A DNA stretch of 64,000 bases from JADMIH01 sp035274425 (GCA_035274425.1 DATEOC010000031.1:61280-125279), one strand, 5' to 3'. Positions 1-7,941 are shown, numbered from the stretch's first letter. The notes: generated by a model not told the origin, from the letters alone. Made by a program: numbers and translations.

Positions 1-889
1 TGTGGGGGCCGGGCACCTGCACGTCGCTCGTGGGAGCGATAAGGGTCTGCTCTCCTGATGCATCTATCCATAGAAAGTCATCTTCGGTTACGAAGACGCC
101 AGGCTGGCGTCCAGGGGAGAAGCCAATGCCGAACCAGGCGACACCCACTGGGGCCTCTGACGCCCATGCGGACACAGTAGGGTCGTAGGCGTTCAGCACG
201 GCCCAGTCGCCAGGGCGCTGGTGGAGGAAGACCAGCTTCTTGGCCGCGCCGTACTCTTCCATGCTCCCCTTGTACCTGTCCATGTGGTCGGGGGAGAGGT
301 TGGTGACGGCACCGATACGGGGGGCAAGGCGAGGCTCCTCAAGCCCCTCAAGCTGGTAGCTGGAAAGCTCCAACACTACGGGCGTACCGGGCGCGATACG
401 GGGCAGCGCTTCAAGGGCGGATACGCGCAGGTTGCCTGCCAGCAATGCATCGGGCCGCCAATGGCGCACCATCTCCCACGTCCAGGTCGCGGTGGTGGAC
501 TTACCCTTCGTACCTGTCACGGCCAATACTGGGCCGTCATAAAGGCGCAGGAAGATGCTGAACTCCATCTCGACCGGCTTGCCCAATTCGCGGGCGAGGC
601 GCACCCAGGGCGATGAGAAGGGCACCGCCTGGTTCTTCACGATCAGGTCGGCCCACCGGAAATCCTCCTCGCGGTGCTCACCCAGGGTGTAGGTGATGGG
701 GTGCGGGAAGTGCTCGCTCTCCAGCGCATCGAGGGAGTCCTGCATTTTGTCAGCAGTGCGCAGGTCAGTGACGCGCACGTAAGCGCCCTGGCGTGCCATG
801 AAACGGGCGACGCCAAGCCCGCCCCCGTGTACGCCGAGGCCCATGACGAGGACATGCTTGCCTGAGTAAAGTGATAGAGGGTCAGACAT
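1..889 (-). CDS. murD: UDP-N-acetylmuramoylalanine-D-glutamate ligase MurD, truncated by the window edge
   Basis: Cytoplasmic Mur ligase that adds D-Glu to UDP-MurNAc-L-Ala in peptidoglycan precursor synthesis. About 296 codons are readable from an ATG at 889; the C-terminal domain lies beyond position 1. Translation shows an N-terminal Rossmann start (VLVMGLGVHGGGLGVARF), the ATP-binding P-loop GTKGKSTTATW near residue 124, the ELSSYQLEGL motif and NLSPDHMDRY, all in the order expected for MurD. It starts 6 nt after the mraY stop, so it is co-transcribed and probably translationally coupled; no strong Shine-Dalgarno is visible. Identity is confident; only the missing 3' end is unseen. Confidence 0.95.
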   Translation of the reverse strand, partial: MSDPLSLYSGKHVLVMGLGVHGGGLGVARFMARQGAYVRVTDLRTADKMQDSLDALESEHFPHPITYTLGEHREEDFRWADLIVKNQAVPFSSPWVRLARELGKPVEMEFSIFLRLYDGPVLAVTGTKGKSTTATWTWEMVRHWRPDALLAGNLRVSALEALPRIAPGTPVVLELSSYQLEGLEEPRLAPRIGAVTNLSPDHMDRYKGSMEEYGAAKKLVFLHQRPGDWAVLNAYDPTVSAWASEAPVGVAWFGIGFSPGRQPGVFVTEDDFLWIDASGEQTLIAPTSDVQVPGPH

Positions 890-895
890 ACTAGG

Positions 896-2038
896 TTAGA
901 CGAGAGCAAGTGCTACGCCCAGCATGCCCGCTACTATGCTAACCAGCCAGAATCGCATAGTTATCTGCGTCTCGGACCAGCCGAGCATCTCGAAATGGTG
1001 ATGTAGGGGGGCCATCCTGAAGAGGCGCTTGCCGCCCGTCAGCTTGAAGTAGAGCACCTGTAGAATGTCCGAGACTATCACGGCCACGAACACGATGCCT
1101 ATGAGGGGCAGCAGCAGCCACTGGTTAGTCATCAGCGCACATACCGCCAGCAATGCGCCAAGGGTCAGCGCCCCCGTATCGCCCATGAAGACCATCGCGG
1201 GGTGAGCGTTGAACCAGAGGAAGGCCAGCAGCGACCCCACTACCGCGAAGCACAATGCGACGACGTGCGGCTGCTTCTGCAAATACGCGATTATGCCATA
1301 AGAGACGAAGGCGATTGCCGAGGTGCCGCCCGCCAGCGTGTCCAAGCCATCGGTCAGGTTGACCGCGTTCGCCATACCCACGATAGCTATTATCGCGATG
1401 GGGATATACCATATCCCGAACTCTATAGGTGTTTGCAGGAAGGGGAAGTAGAGCTTATCTAGCCTCAAGGGTACGTACAGTATGTAGGCGGTCAAGCTGC
1501 CGATGGCGAGGAGCCAGGCCATCTTGAAGCGCGCAGTCAGCCCACCTCTGTTGCGCACTACCGTGCTCAGGAGGTCGTCGAAGCCGCCCAGGATGCCGCA
1601 CGACACCACTATCCCCAGGGGGAGGAGCAGGGATGGAAAGCGCGGAATGTCCATAAATATGCCGATAGCTATCACCAGGGGGATGAGGAATATCAGCCCG
1701 CCCATCGTCGGCGTGCCGGTCTTCACCTGGTGGCGCTCCGGCCCTTCGATGCGTATGTGCTTACCTATGCGATGGTCGCGCAACCAGGTGATAATAGGCT
1801 TGCCGATAATGAGACCTATCACGAAAGCCACCGCGCCGAGCGTCAACCCACGTATCATATCTATTGGGGCCAGTGACGCCAGCGTGCCGGGGATGGGCGT
1901 TGGAGTGGCCGCCGGAATAGGAGTGGCAATTGGCGTGGCCTGCGCTAGCACGGATAGGGCTGAGTTTTGGATACCAAGTATGGGGTCCGCACCTGCGGAC
2001 AGACATAGCAAAGTATCGATTAGGGAGTTATGTAACAT
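896..2038 (-). CDS. mraY: Phospho-N-acetylmuramoyl-pentapeptide-transferase MraY
   Basis: Integral membrane enzyme that transfers phospho-MurNAc-pentapeptide to undecaprenyl phosphate, giving lipid I. Family motifs are present in order: HQVKTGTPTMGG (about residues 103-114), NAVNLTDGLDTLAGG (about 226-240), MVFMGDTGALTLG, and the C-terminal APLHHHFEMLGWSE loop. About ten hydrophobic segments are seen. The first 60 residues are unusual: after a short hydrophobic stretch comes a Thr/Pro/Ala run (ATPIATPIPAATPTPIPG) not typical of MraY. A second Met at residue 61, just before the first core helix, is an alternative start. Part of the dcw operon, 6 nt upstream of murD. The start is the uncertain part. 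Confidence 0.95.
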   Translation of the reverse strand: MLHNSLIDTLLCLSAGADPILGIQNSALSVLAQATPIATPIPAATPTPIPGTLASLAPIDMIRGLTLGAVAFVIGLIIGKPIITWLRDHRIGKHIRIEGPERHQVKTGTPTMGGLIFLIPLVIAIGIFMDIPRFPSLLLPLGIVVSCGILGGFDDLLSTVVRNRGGLTARFKMAWLLAIGSLTAYILYVPLRLDKLYFPFLQTPIEFGIWYIPIAIIAIVGMANAVNLTDGLDTLAGGTSAIAFVSYGIIAYLQKQPHVVALCFAVVGSLLAFLWFNAHPAMVFMGDTGALTLGALLAVCALMTNQWLLLPLIGIVFVAVIVSDILQVLYFKLTGGKRLFRMAPLHHHFEMLGWSETQITMRFWLVSIVAGMLGVALALV

Positions 2039-2126
2039 AATTTAGTCAAGGGTTTTGGATTTATTCACAGCAGAGACGTAGAGGTCGCAGAGATTTCTAT
2101 CATCATATAGGACTTCGAGCCATCGA

Positions 2127-3530
2127 TTATGCCCTCAAGCCATCTACTATTTGCTCCATCTGAAGGCCCCTGGAGCCTTTGACCAGCACGTAATCGCCCG
2201 TTTTCAGTACGCGCATGAGGTATTCAATAACTTGCTCATTATCCGCCGCGAAGAAGACGCGCTCAGGAGCCATGCCAATGCGTAGCGCCTCCTCACCGAT
2301 AAGCCGCCCCAGCGTGCCGACAACCACCAGGCGGTGGGCCACCACGCTCGCACGGCGCGCCACCTTCAGGTGACCCTCTTGCTCGTAGCTGCCAAGCTCC
2401 AGCATGTCGCCCAGTACCGCGATGCGATTCCCCTTCATGTCATCCAGGAGGTTAAGCGCGGCGATGGTCGAGTCGGGCGACGCATTGTAGCTGTCGTCTA
2501 TGAGAGTGGAACCGTTGTAGCCTGGGACGACGATGAGGCGTACCTGAGCATCGAGGCGTTGCAGGGCGTGCACGATTTCGTCCCAATCCATACCCGCGGC
2601 GTGAGACGCACCGGCGGCGGCCAGTGCGGTATGTACGCTGTGGCGACCCAGGAGTGGGAGGCGCACCCGCCAGCTTCCGCCCCCGGTGCGCTCGTGCAGA
2701 GTGAAATGCACACCCGCGAGGCCTTGCCCCTCGATATTAGTGGCGTGGAGGTCGCAGCCCTCCTCTAAGCCGTAAGTGATGACGCGGGCAGAGGTGGTAT
2801 CGCGCATGGCGAGAACGAGGGGATCATCACCATTCAGGACGGCTGTACCATCGGAGGGTAGGGCACGGATGATCTCACTCTTGTTGAGGGCGATGTTTTC
2901 AATCGTGCCCATACGCTCAAGGTGGACAGGCTTGACGTTGGTGACGACCGAAATCTCCGGCTTCGCCAGCTCGCACAGCAGGGTTAGTTCTCCAAGCGCG
3001 TAGCCTCCCCCCATCTCAAGGACCGCTTTCTGATGGCTATCGGTGAGCTGCAAGAGGGTAAGGGGCAATCCAATCTCGTTGTTGAGGTTGCCTGCGTTCT
3101 TGAGGGTCTTGAAGCGGCTCGACAATACGGCAGCCGTAACTTCCTTGGTAGAGGTCTTGCCCACGCTGCCGGTGATGCCGATAACCTGCACGTGGCGGTG
3201 CTTATCACGCCACCATGCCGCCAGCTTTTGAAGGGCTGCTAGAGGGTTGTCGACCCGAACGAGGACCACATCCGAGGAGAGAGCTTCGGGAGGCTGCCAG
3301 GTTGGGCTGACGAGCGCGCCGCGAGCACCGTGCCCCACAGCATCGAGCACGAAGCTATGCCCATCCACATGCTCCCCTGGGAGCGCCACAAATAGCCCGC
3401 CTGCCAGCGACGCACGCGAGTCTGTCGCCACGCAGGTGAAGAAGGTCGTTAGTCCATCGAGCGCGTGGGAGGCTTCGCCTCTATCTACGTACCCTTCGGT
3501 GGCTACCAGTATGTCTTTCAGAGTGAGCAT
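2127..3530 (-). CDS. murF: UDP-N-acetylmuramoyl-tripeptide-D-alanyl-D-alanine ligase MurF
   Basis: Cytoplasmic Mur ligase that adds D-Ala-D-Ala to the UDP-MurNAc tripeptide. The 467-aa length is normal. Seen: N-terminal substrate domain, P-loop GITGSVGKTSTKE (about residues 118-130), KNAGNLNNEIGLPLTLLQL, central TNVKPVHLERMGT, and C-terminal IDDSYNASPDSTIAALN and VLGDMLELG. The EMGGGYALGEL segment deviates slightly from the usual EMG-A-PGEI form. It follows the ftsI-type gene in the dcw cluster but is separated from it by 178 nt of heptamer repeats. Confidence 0.95.
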   Translation of the reverse strand: MLTLKDILVATEGYVDRGEASHALDGLTTFFTCVATDSRASLAGGLFVALPGEHVDGHSFVLDAVGHGARGALVSPTWQPPEALSSDVVLVRVDNPLAALQKLAAWWRDKHRHVQVIGITGSVGKTSTKEVTAAVLSSRFKTLKNAGNLNNEIGLPLTLLQLTDSHQKAVLEMGGGYALGELTLLCELAKPEISVVTNVKPVHLERMGTIENIALNKSEIIRALPSDGTAVLNGDDPLVLAMRDTTSARVITYGLEEGCDLHATNIEGQGLAGVHFTLHERTGGGSWRVRLPLLGRHSVHTALAAAGASHAAGMDWDEIVHALQRLDAQVRLIVVPGYNGSTLIDDSYNASPDSTIAALNLLDDMKGNRIAVLGDMLELGSYEQEGHLKVARRASVVAHRLVVVGTLGRLIGEEALRIGMAPERVFFAADNEQVIEYLMRVLKTGDYVLVKGSRGLQMEQIVDGLRA

Positions 3531-3540
3531 GGGGGTTTAA

Positions 3541-3700
3541 GTCCAAAGTTCGAGGTTCGAAGTTCGAGGTTCAAGGTTCAAGGTTAGAACAAGGAAAAGG
3601 ATAACCTATATTTTCCAAAGAGGCAATAAGCCTTGTTACCTCTGGGACTTTGAACTTTGAACTTTGAACTTTGAACTTCGAACTTTGAACTTTAGACTTC
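3541..3700. repeat. Inverted pair of 7-nt-period arrays between ftsI and murF
   Basis: Left block 3547-3588 is six heptamers (AGTTCGA, GGTTCGA, AGTTCGA, GGTTCAA, GGTTCAA, GGTTAGA). Right block about 3646-3699 is the reverse-complement type (GAACTTT x4, GAACTTC, GAACTTT, GAACTTT). The two blocks face each other across about 57 nt and could pair imperfectly in dcw operon RNA. No gene fits in this 178-nt gap. Confidence 0.9.
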
Positions 3701-3708
3701 GCTCGTGG

Positions 3709-5496
3709 TCACGGCGTGGGCGTGGGTAGCGGCTCGGAGGGCTGGGCATTCATATAGAGTAGAAGCTCCTTGGCGAGGCGACCCCACGAGACGGAGGCGG
3801 TGTTCTCACCCCATTGGCTTGTCCTGGGGTTGAAGAAGCCGATATAGAGGGTGAACTGGGCATCGTGTGAGGGGGCAAAGCCCATTGCGGATGCGAGCGA
3901 GCCATCAGCCAGGTAGCCCCCCTTTCCGTCAGGTAACTGTGCCGTGCCCGTCTTGACCGAAACGTGGTAGCCAGGCACTTGAGAGAAACGCGCCACCAGC
4001 TTGTTCTCCACACCGTAGGCCAGCATATCGGCTATGTCGCGGGCGGTCTCAGGCTTGAGCACACGGCGTATTTCTGTCGTCTCGAACTGCTCTATTACTT
4101 TATCCCCTTGCCTGATCTCCTTCATAACGTGCGGCTTGAGGAGACGCCCTCCATTTGCCACCGCCGATACCGCGTTGATAAGCTGTATGGGAGTGGTCGC
4201 TACACCCTGCCCGAAGGAGTTCGTGTATAGGTTGATAGGGCTGTAACCCTCATCTTCGGGGTAAGTGATAAGGCTTGCTACTTCCCCAGAGAGGTCTATT
4301 CCTGTGCGCTTCCCTATACCGAACGACTTTATGTACTCAAAGAACTTCCGCTCACCCAGCTTCTCTGCGGCGAACATAGAGGCTACGTTGTCCGAGCGTC
4401 CCAGGCCCAGCGTCATGCTCTGATTGCCCCATTCAGTATGAGTTGCATTCCAAAGTGTCCAACCATAACGCTGAAAGTACGCCATTCCGTAGAAGGTTGT
4501 ATTCGACATGACCGCGCCCGCATCTATGGCTGACGCGTAAGTGAGTACCTTCATGGTGGAGCCAGGCTCGACCATGTCGTTTACATTGGTGTTCTTGAAG
4601 AGGGAGTAGTCCGTCACCTTGCTGAAGTCATTTGGGTTGAAGGTGGGGAAGTTGGACATCGCCAGGATGCCGCCTGTGTTGGGGTCCTGCACGATAATGT
4701 AGCCGCTATCCGCCTTGAACTCTTCGATGGAGCGCTGAAGCTCGCGCTCAGCCATATACTGTATAGCGCTGTCTATGGTCAGCACCAGGTCGGAGCCATC
4801 TTTAGCGGGCTGGCTCTCAGGCTGCTGCAAGACGAGAGGCCTGCCGTAGGCGTCGTGCTCGGCGATTATCCACCCCGCCTCACCGGCTAGCCTGGCGTTG
4901 TAGAATTCCTCCACTCCGTAGTGGCCCTGATTCTCATGGTCAGTGAAACCGAGCACTGGGGCTGCCAGCTTGTCGGCTGGGTAGTGGCGCATCGGCTGCA
5001 TATCGAGCGACACTTTCAATTCCAACTCCTTTGGATTCTTCTTCAGGAGGTCGCGCACCTTGGCTGTGTCTGCGTCGTTGAGGCGACTGGCAACGCGCAC
5101 GTTGGTGCCCGGCGCTTCCTTGAGGCGGGTGTAAAGGTCGCCCGGCTGCTGGCCGATGACAGGCGCGAGGAGATCGGATATCTTATGCAGGTCTTCATCG
5201 TCGGTGTGGGTCTTGTCCACGTAGACATCTTCAGCGGTGGTGTTGCCCGCGAGAAGTTGCCCGCGAGAGTCATAGATGAGGCCGCGCCTCGGTACCAGTG
5301 TGTCCTTCCACTTGATGCGTCCCTCGGCCATAGTGGAGAGCCGCCCGTAGTCGAGCACCTGCACCGAGAATACCTTCCAGGCATTGTAGCCGGCGAATAG
5401 GGTGAAGAAGATAAGGACTACCCAGAGCCGCCGCGAATCGAGCTTGCGGTGCCGCGAGGCCTGTTGCGCCCTCTGCCTGAGCGTGTCAGTTGCCAT
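3709..5496 (-). CDS. ftsI: Class B penicillin-binding protein, FtsI/PBP-type D,D-transpeptidase
   Basis: Membrane-anchored septal transpeptidase that cross-links peptidoglycan. 595 aa. One N-terminal membrane helix (about residues 25-44), a PBP dimerisation domain, then the transpeptidase domain with the three active-site motifs: STMK (about 311-314), SDN in GRSDNVASM (about 367), and KTGTA (about 513). The C terminus ends in PLPTPTP. Its place between ftsL and murF in a mraZ-headed cluster is why FtsI is preferred over a generic PBP. A 158-bp inverted-repeat element lies in the gap between it and ftsL. Confidence 0.9.
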   Translation of the reverse strand: MATDTLRQRAQQASRHRKLDSRRLWVVLIFFTLFAGYNAWKVFSVQVLDYGRLSTMAEGRIKWKDTLVPRRGLIYDSRGQLLAGNTTAEDVYVDKTHTDDEDLHKISDLLAPVIGQQPGDLYTRLKEAPGTNVRVASRLNDADTAKVRDLLKKNPKELELKVSLDMQPMRHYPADKLAAPVLGFTDHENQGHYGVEEFYNARLAGEAGWIIAEHDAYGRPLVLQQPESQPAKDGSDLVLTIDSAIQYMAERELQRSIEEFKADSGYIIVQDPNTGGILAMSNFPTFNPNDFSKVTDYSLFKNTNVNDMVEPGSTMKVLTYASAIDAGAVMSNTTFYGMAYFQRYGWTLWNATHTEWGNQSMTLGLGRSDNVASMFAAEKLGERKFFEYIKSFGIGKRTGIDLSGEVASLITYPEDEGYSPINLYTNSFGQGVATTPIQLINAVSAVANGGRLLKPHVMKEIRQGDKVIEQFETTEIRRVLKPETARDIADMLAYGVENKLVARFSQVPGYHVSVKTGTAQLPDGKGGYLADGSLASAMGFAPSHDAQFTLYIGFFNPRTSQWGENTASVSWGRLAKELLLYMNAQPSEPLPTPTP

Positions 5497-5532
5497 CTAT
5501 ACTCCTTTTGACGGTGCGTGAAATAGGACAAT

Positions 5533-5690
5533 TTAATCACAAAGAACACAAAGACACGAAGAACACAAAGATTTTTATGAGTTTATATAGAACGATACTT
5601 TCAGAGTTCTTGGAATCTGGTCAGGTTTATGACAACATAAACCAATAGGAATCTTTGTGTTCTTCGTGTCTTTGTGTTCTTTGTGATTAA
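5533..5690. repeat. 158-bp element with perfect 40-bp terminal inverted repeats
   Basis: Arms 5533-5572 and 5651-5690 are exact reverse complements over 40 bp, composed of CACAAAGA-type units; the centre (5573-5650) has no ORF. It fills the gap between ftsL and ftsI, so dcw operon RNA would contain a long hairpin here. Related copies are at 34156-34313 and 60158-60317, with a half copy near 41377-41416. Confidence 0.9.
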
Positions 5691-5700
5691 AGAAAATAGA

Positions 5701-6186
5701 TCATGGTTCGGGCGTTTCGGTGGGTGGGGGCCACACGGGGGTGGGGAGCGGGGGCATAGCGGCGAGAGGGCCTGTATCTACCTTCAGGTAGGTGTACTTT
5801 TCGCCTAGAGGCACCATGCGGAGCTTATCGAGTGCGATAGTCTCTATGTTGGGTAGAGACTGGGCACGGCCTATTTGCAGCTGGAGGTCGCTCTGCGCGC
5901 GCATTAGCTCGTCGTGCTCGGCTTGCAGCGCCTGGTAGGTGTAGTTGGCATTCGTCACTGCGGTGACCTGGGTAAGATAAATGACCCCGACGAGCGCGAG
6001 TATCGCCACGCCTATCAGCGTCGCCAGCGCCGGCGGGAGGTCAATCGAGCGTAGCAAATTGGCAGGCCGCACCCTTTGGACCGCCTGCTCAGCCACCGCA
6101 GACATGCGTGGCACAAGGCGCAGATTTGGTGGAAACCTGCGCCTCTCCGGTCTGGCTTGTATCTGGTTCTTGCGGCGGTTAGTCAC
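5701..6186 (-). CDS. FtsL/DivIC-like septum formation protein
   Basis: 161 aa, bitopic. A basic, Arg-rich cytoplasmic N terminus (residues 1-50) is followed by one membrane helix (about 55-77, LATLIGVAILALVGVIYL), a short coiled coil (about 85-115, ALQAEHDELMRAQSDLQLQI), then the FtsL-like tail with a NIETIALDKLRMV segment and a Pro-rich end. FtsL-type proteins bridge FtsB/FtsQ to FtsW/FtsI. Sequence conservation in this family is poor; the call rests on topology and position between rsmH and ftsI. It overlaps rsmH by 8 nt, so the two are translationally coupled. Confidence 0.8.
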   Translation of the reverse strand: MTNRRKNQIQARPERRRFPPNLRLVPRMSAVAEQAVQRVRPANLLRSIDLPPALATLIGVAILALVGVIYLTQVTAVTNANYTYQALQAEHDELMRAQSDLQLQIGRAQSLPNIETIALDKLRMVPLGEKYTYLKVDTGPLAAMPPLPTPVWPPPTETPEP

Positions 6187-7183
6187 TGGTTGTTACTCTC
6201 TCCGCTAACCTTAGTCTGGCGCTGCGGCTGCGTGGGTTGCGGCGGGCTTCTTCCTGGCTCGCCTCTATAGGCTTGCTATTTATCGCTTTCAGCGTGGGCT
6301 TGCGACCGCATATACAGACCGGGTATTCCGGCGGGCAGATGCACCCTTTCTGCTCCTGCCTTATGAATAACTTGACTATCCTATCTTCCAATGAGTGGAA
6401 AGATATGACGGCGAGCCGCCCACCCGGTCCCAACACGCGTACCGTCGCTTCCAGCCCCTTCTCCAAAACGTCGAGTTCACGGTTGACGGCTATACGCAAC
6501 GCCTGAAAAGTCTTAGTCGCGGGGTGGATGGGGTTGCGGCTGCGCCCTGCTACTTTCCCACCTAACGCCCCGTATGCTATGCGCTCAAGCTGAGCGGTTG
6601 TAGTGATAGCTTCTTTGCTTCGTGCCTCCACTATTCGACGTGCAATGCGGCGCGAGGCCGGTTCTTCTCCGTACTTGTAAATGAGGTTCGCCAGCTCCTC
6701 TTCCGGTAGAGTGTTTACGAGATCGGCTGCCGTGGTGGGGTTGCGGGGGTCGAGGCGCATGTCCAGCGGCCCATCTGCGCGGAACGAAAAGCCGCGCTCC
6801 GCCGTGTCCAACTGCATCGAGGAGACGCCCAGGTCGAGCAGCACCCCGTCAACTTCCGCGAAACCTTCCGCCTGCGCGACTTCGTCCAGCCGCTCGAAGT
6901 TGGACTGAACGAGCCGTACTTGCCCACTCTCAATAAAAGTACTTAATCTCTCCGATGCTATGGTAAGCGCTATCGGGTCTACATCCAGCCCAAGCAGCCT
7001 GCCTTCTACACCCGCCCGCTCTATTATGGCGGCGGAATGCCCACCCGCCCCCACAGTCCCATCTATATAGCTACCACCTGGGTGCGCCTGCAAACCGTTG
7101 AGAACTTCTTCCAACAAAACGGGGATATGTGGGAAGCTATCTACGTTCTGTCGTCCATCGTCTGCCGTCCGCCGTCCGCTCAA
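6179..7183 (-). CDS. rsmH: 16S rRNA m4C1402 methyltransferase RsmH
   Basis: SAM-dependent N4-methyltransferase acting on 16S rRNA C1402. 334 aa. Core seen: FPHIPVLLEEVL (17-28), SAM motif DGTVGAGGHS (41-50), LLDLGVSSMQLD, GFSFRADGPLDMRLD, RNPIHPATKTFQALRI, and SFHSLEDRIVK. The only usable start is TTG at 7183, whose bases overlap the mraZ TGA stop (TTGA), giving coupling. The first 13 or so codons (SGRRTADDGRQNV) are encoded by a heptamer array rather than family sequence. C-terminal end overlaps ftsL by 8 nt. Confidence 0.95.
   Translation of the reverse strand: MSGRRTADDGRQNVDSFPHIPVLLEEVLNGLQAHPGGSYIDGTVGAGGHSAAIIERAGVEGRLLGLDVDPIALTIASERLSTFIESGQVRLVQSNFERLDEVAQAEGFAEVDGVLLDLGVSSMQLDTAERGFSFRADGPLDMRLDPRNPTTAADLVNTLPEEELANLIYKYGEEPASRRIARRIVEARSKEAITTTAQLERIAYGALGGKVAGRSRNPIHPATKTFQALRIAVNRELDVLEKGLEATVRVLGPGGRLAVISFHSLEDRIVKLFIRQEQKGCICPPEYPVCICGRKPTLKAINSKPIEASQEEARRNPRSRSARLRLAERVTTSD
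7146..7180. repeat. Five-unit heptamer array inside the 5' end of rsmH
   Basis: On the minus strand the units read AGCGGAC, GGCGGAC, GGCAGAC, GATGGAC, GACAGAA. The array begins right after the rsmH TTG start and encodes the non-conserved N-terminal residues. It is the same repeat class seen in intergenic DNA across the window. Confidence 0.85.
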
Positions 7184-7608
7184 TATTGCCCGGCCAGGTG
7201 GGAGGAGATTACGTCGACGTTGTCCTCAATACTAGTATCGATGGCGTTCCAGGCTCCCTGATCCCAGATTTCTATGTAGTTTCCCACACCGATGATGGCG
7301 ACGTTGCTTTGCAGGCCGGCATACTGGCGGAGGTGATCAGGGAGTATCACACGACCCTGCTTGTCCAGTTCCACAGGCTCGGCTGCTGAAAAGATGGCGC
7401 GGCGCAGGTTGCGGGCGTCGGCGTCTCCCGTGGGCAGGTCGTTTAGCTTGGCGGCCAGAGGTTCCCATGCCTCGGTCGTGAAGAGGTAGAGGCAGCGGTC
7501 ATTGCCGCGCGTGACTATAAGCTCGCCCGACAGCTTGTCGCGGAAGCGAGCCGGCACTGCCACGCGCCCCTTCGCATCTATTGAGTGCTCAAACCGGCCT
7601 AGAAACAT
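7180..7608 (-). CDS. mraZ: Transcriptional regulator / division cluster protein MraZ
   Basis: 142 aa, two tandem SpoVT-AbrB-like MraZ domains: MFLGRFEHSIDAKGRVAVPARFRD at the start and a second DKQGRVILPDHLRQYAG block near residue 80. MraZ binds DNA repeats upstream of its own operon and represses the dcw genes in studied bacteria. It is the first gene of the cluster. Its stop overlaps the rsmH start. A matching operator set and promoter lie about 95-180 nt upstream (7701-7788). Confidence 0.96.
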   Translation of the reverse strand: MFLGRFEHSIDAKGRVAVPARFRDKLSGELIVTRGNDRCLYLFTTEAWEPLAAKLNDLPTGDADARNLRRAIFSAAEPVELDKQGRVILPDHLRQYAGLQSNVAIIGVGNYIEIWDQGAWNAIDTSIEDNVDVISSHLAGQY

Positions 7609-7618
7609 CTATACCTCT

Positions 7619-7639
7619 GACGAAGGACGAAAGACGAAG
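7619..7639. repeat. Three-unit GACGAAG heptamer array
   Basis: Units GACGAAG, GACGAAA, GACGAAG lie in the mraZ 5' leader, between the operator repeats and the start codon. The rest of the 357-nt gap to position 7965 holds the mraZ promoter and operators, a small inverted repeat at 7841-7872 (ATGTAGGGGC / GCCCCTACAT) and the promoter of the gene to the right. Confidence 0.8.
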
Positions 7640-7700
7640 GGCAGCAAAAACCTGATCCCCTAGCCCCGAACCCCTTATCTTCAGCCTTTGATTGTCGTCG

Positions 7701-7750
7701 GTTGTCCACAGTTTTCCCCACTTTTCCCCACTTTTCGCCACTTTTTCCAC
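7701..7750 (-). promoter_or_regulatory. Tandem 10-bp MraZ-type operator repeats
   Basis: On the minus strand five consecutive 10-bp blocks read GTGGAAAAAG, TGGCGAAAAG, TGGGGAAAAG, TGGGGAAAAC, TGTGGACAAC. Known MraZ sites are direct TGGGN repeats with 5-nt spacers, that is a 10-bp period, upstream of mraZ; the match in spacing, core and position is good. The blocks lie just downstream of the predicted start site, consistent with autorepression. Confidence 0.75.
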
Positions 7751-7760
7751 ATCTGAGGCT

Positions 7761-7788
7761 ATTATAGCTGGTTTCGGTGGGGTTGCAA
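7761..7788 (-). promoter_or_regulatory. Predicted sigma-70 promoter of the mraZ/dcw operon
   Basis: Minus strand TTGCAA (7788-7783), 16-nt spacer, perfect TATAAT (7766-7761). Predicted start about 7754, directly before the MraZ-type repeats. Leader of about 145 nt to mraZ. Confidence 0.65.
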
Positions 7789-7907
7789 GCGTTTCCACAC
7801 TACTGGTTTCTACGAGATTCTCTGCGGATTCTGAGGAGAAATGTAGGGGCGCGATAAATCAAGCCCCTACATTTACATTATTCGCCATTCCGTAAGATAA
7901 GCATACC

Positions 7908-7941
7908 TTGACAAATAAATAGTTTAGTAGTAAACTATTTA
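7908..7941 (+). promoter_or_regulatory. Promoter with overlapping palindromic operator
   Basis: A consensus TTGACA -35 (7908-7913) is followed by an 11-bp perfect inverted repeat, TAAATAGTTTA (7916-7926) / TAAACTATTTA (7931-7941), with a 4-nt centre. The palindrome covers the spacer and the -10 region. This layout is typical of repression by a dimeric MarR-type regulator, which would suit the dioxygenase-like gene downstream; the regulator is not in the window. Confidence 0.6.

Noticed and set aside
1761..2045. Open frames antisense and in other frames to mraY and other wall genes
   Set aside because: They have no conserved motif, no ribosome site, and lie fully within confidently assigned genes; GC-rich third positions create such frames.
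7701..7750. DnaA-box cluster or replication origin
   Set aside because: The TTTTCCAC-like strings differ from TTATCCACA, recur at exactly 10 bp, and sit at the mraZ promoter; no dnaA or dnaN nearby.
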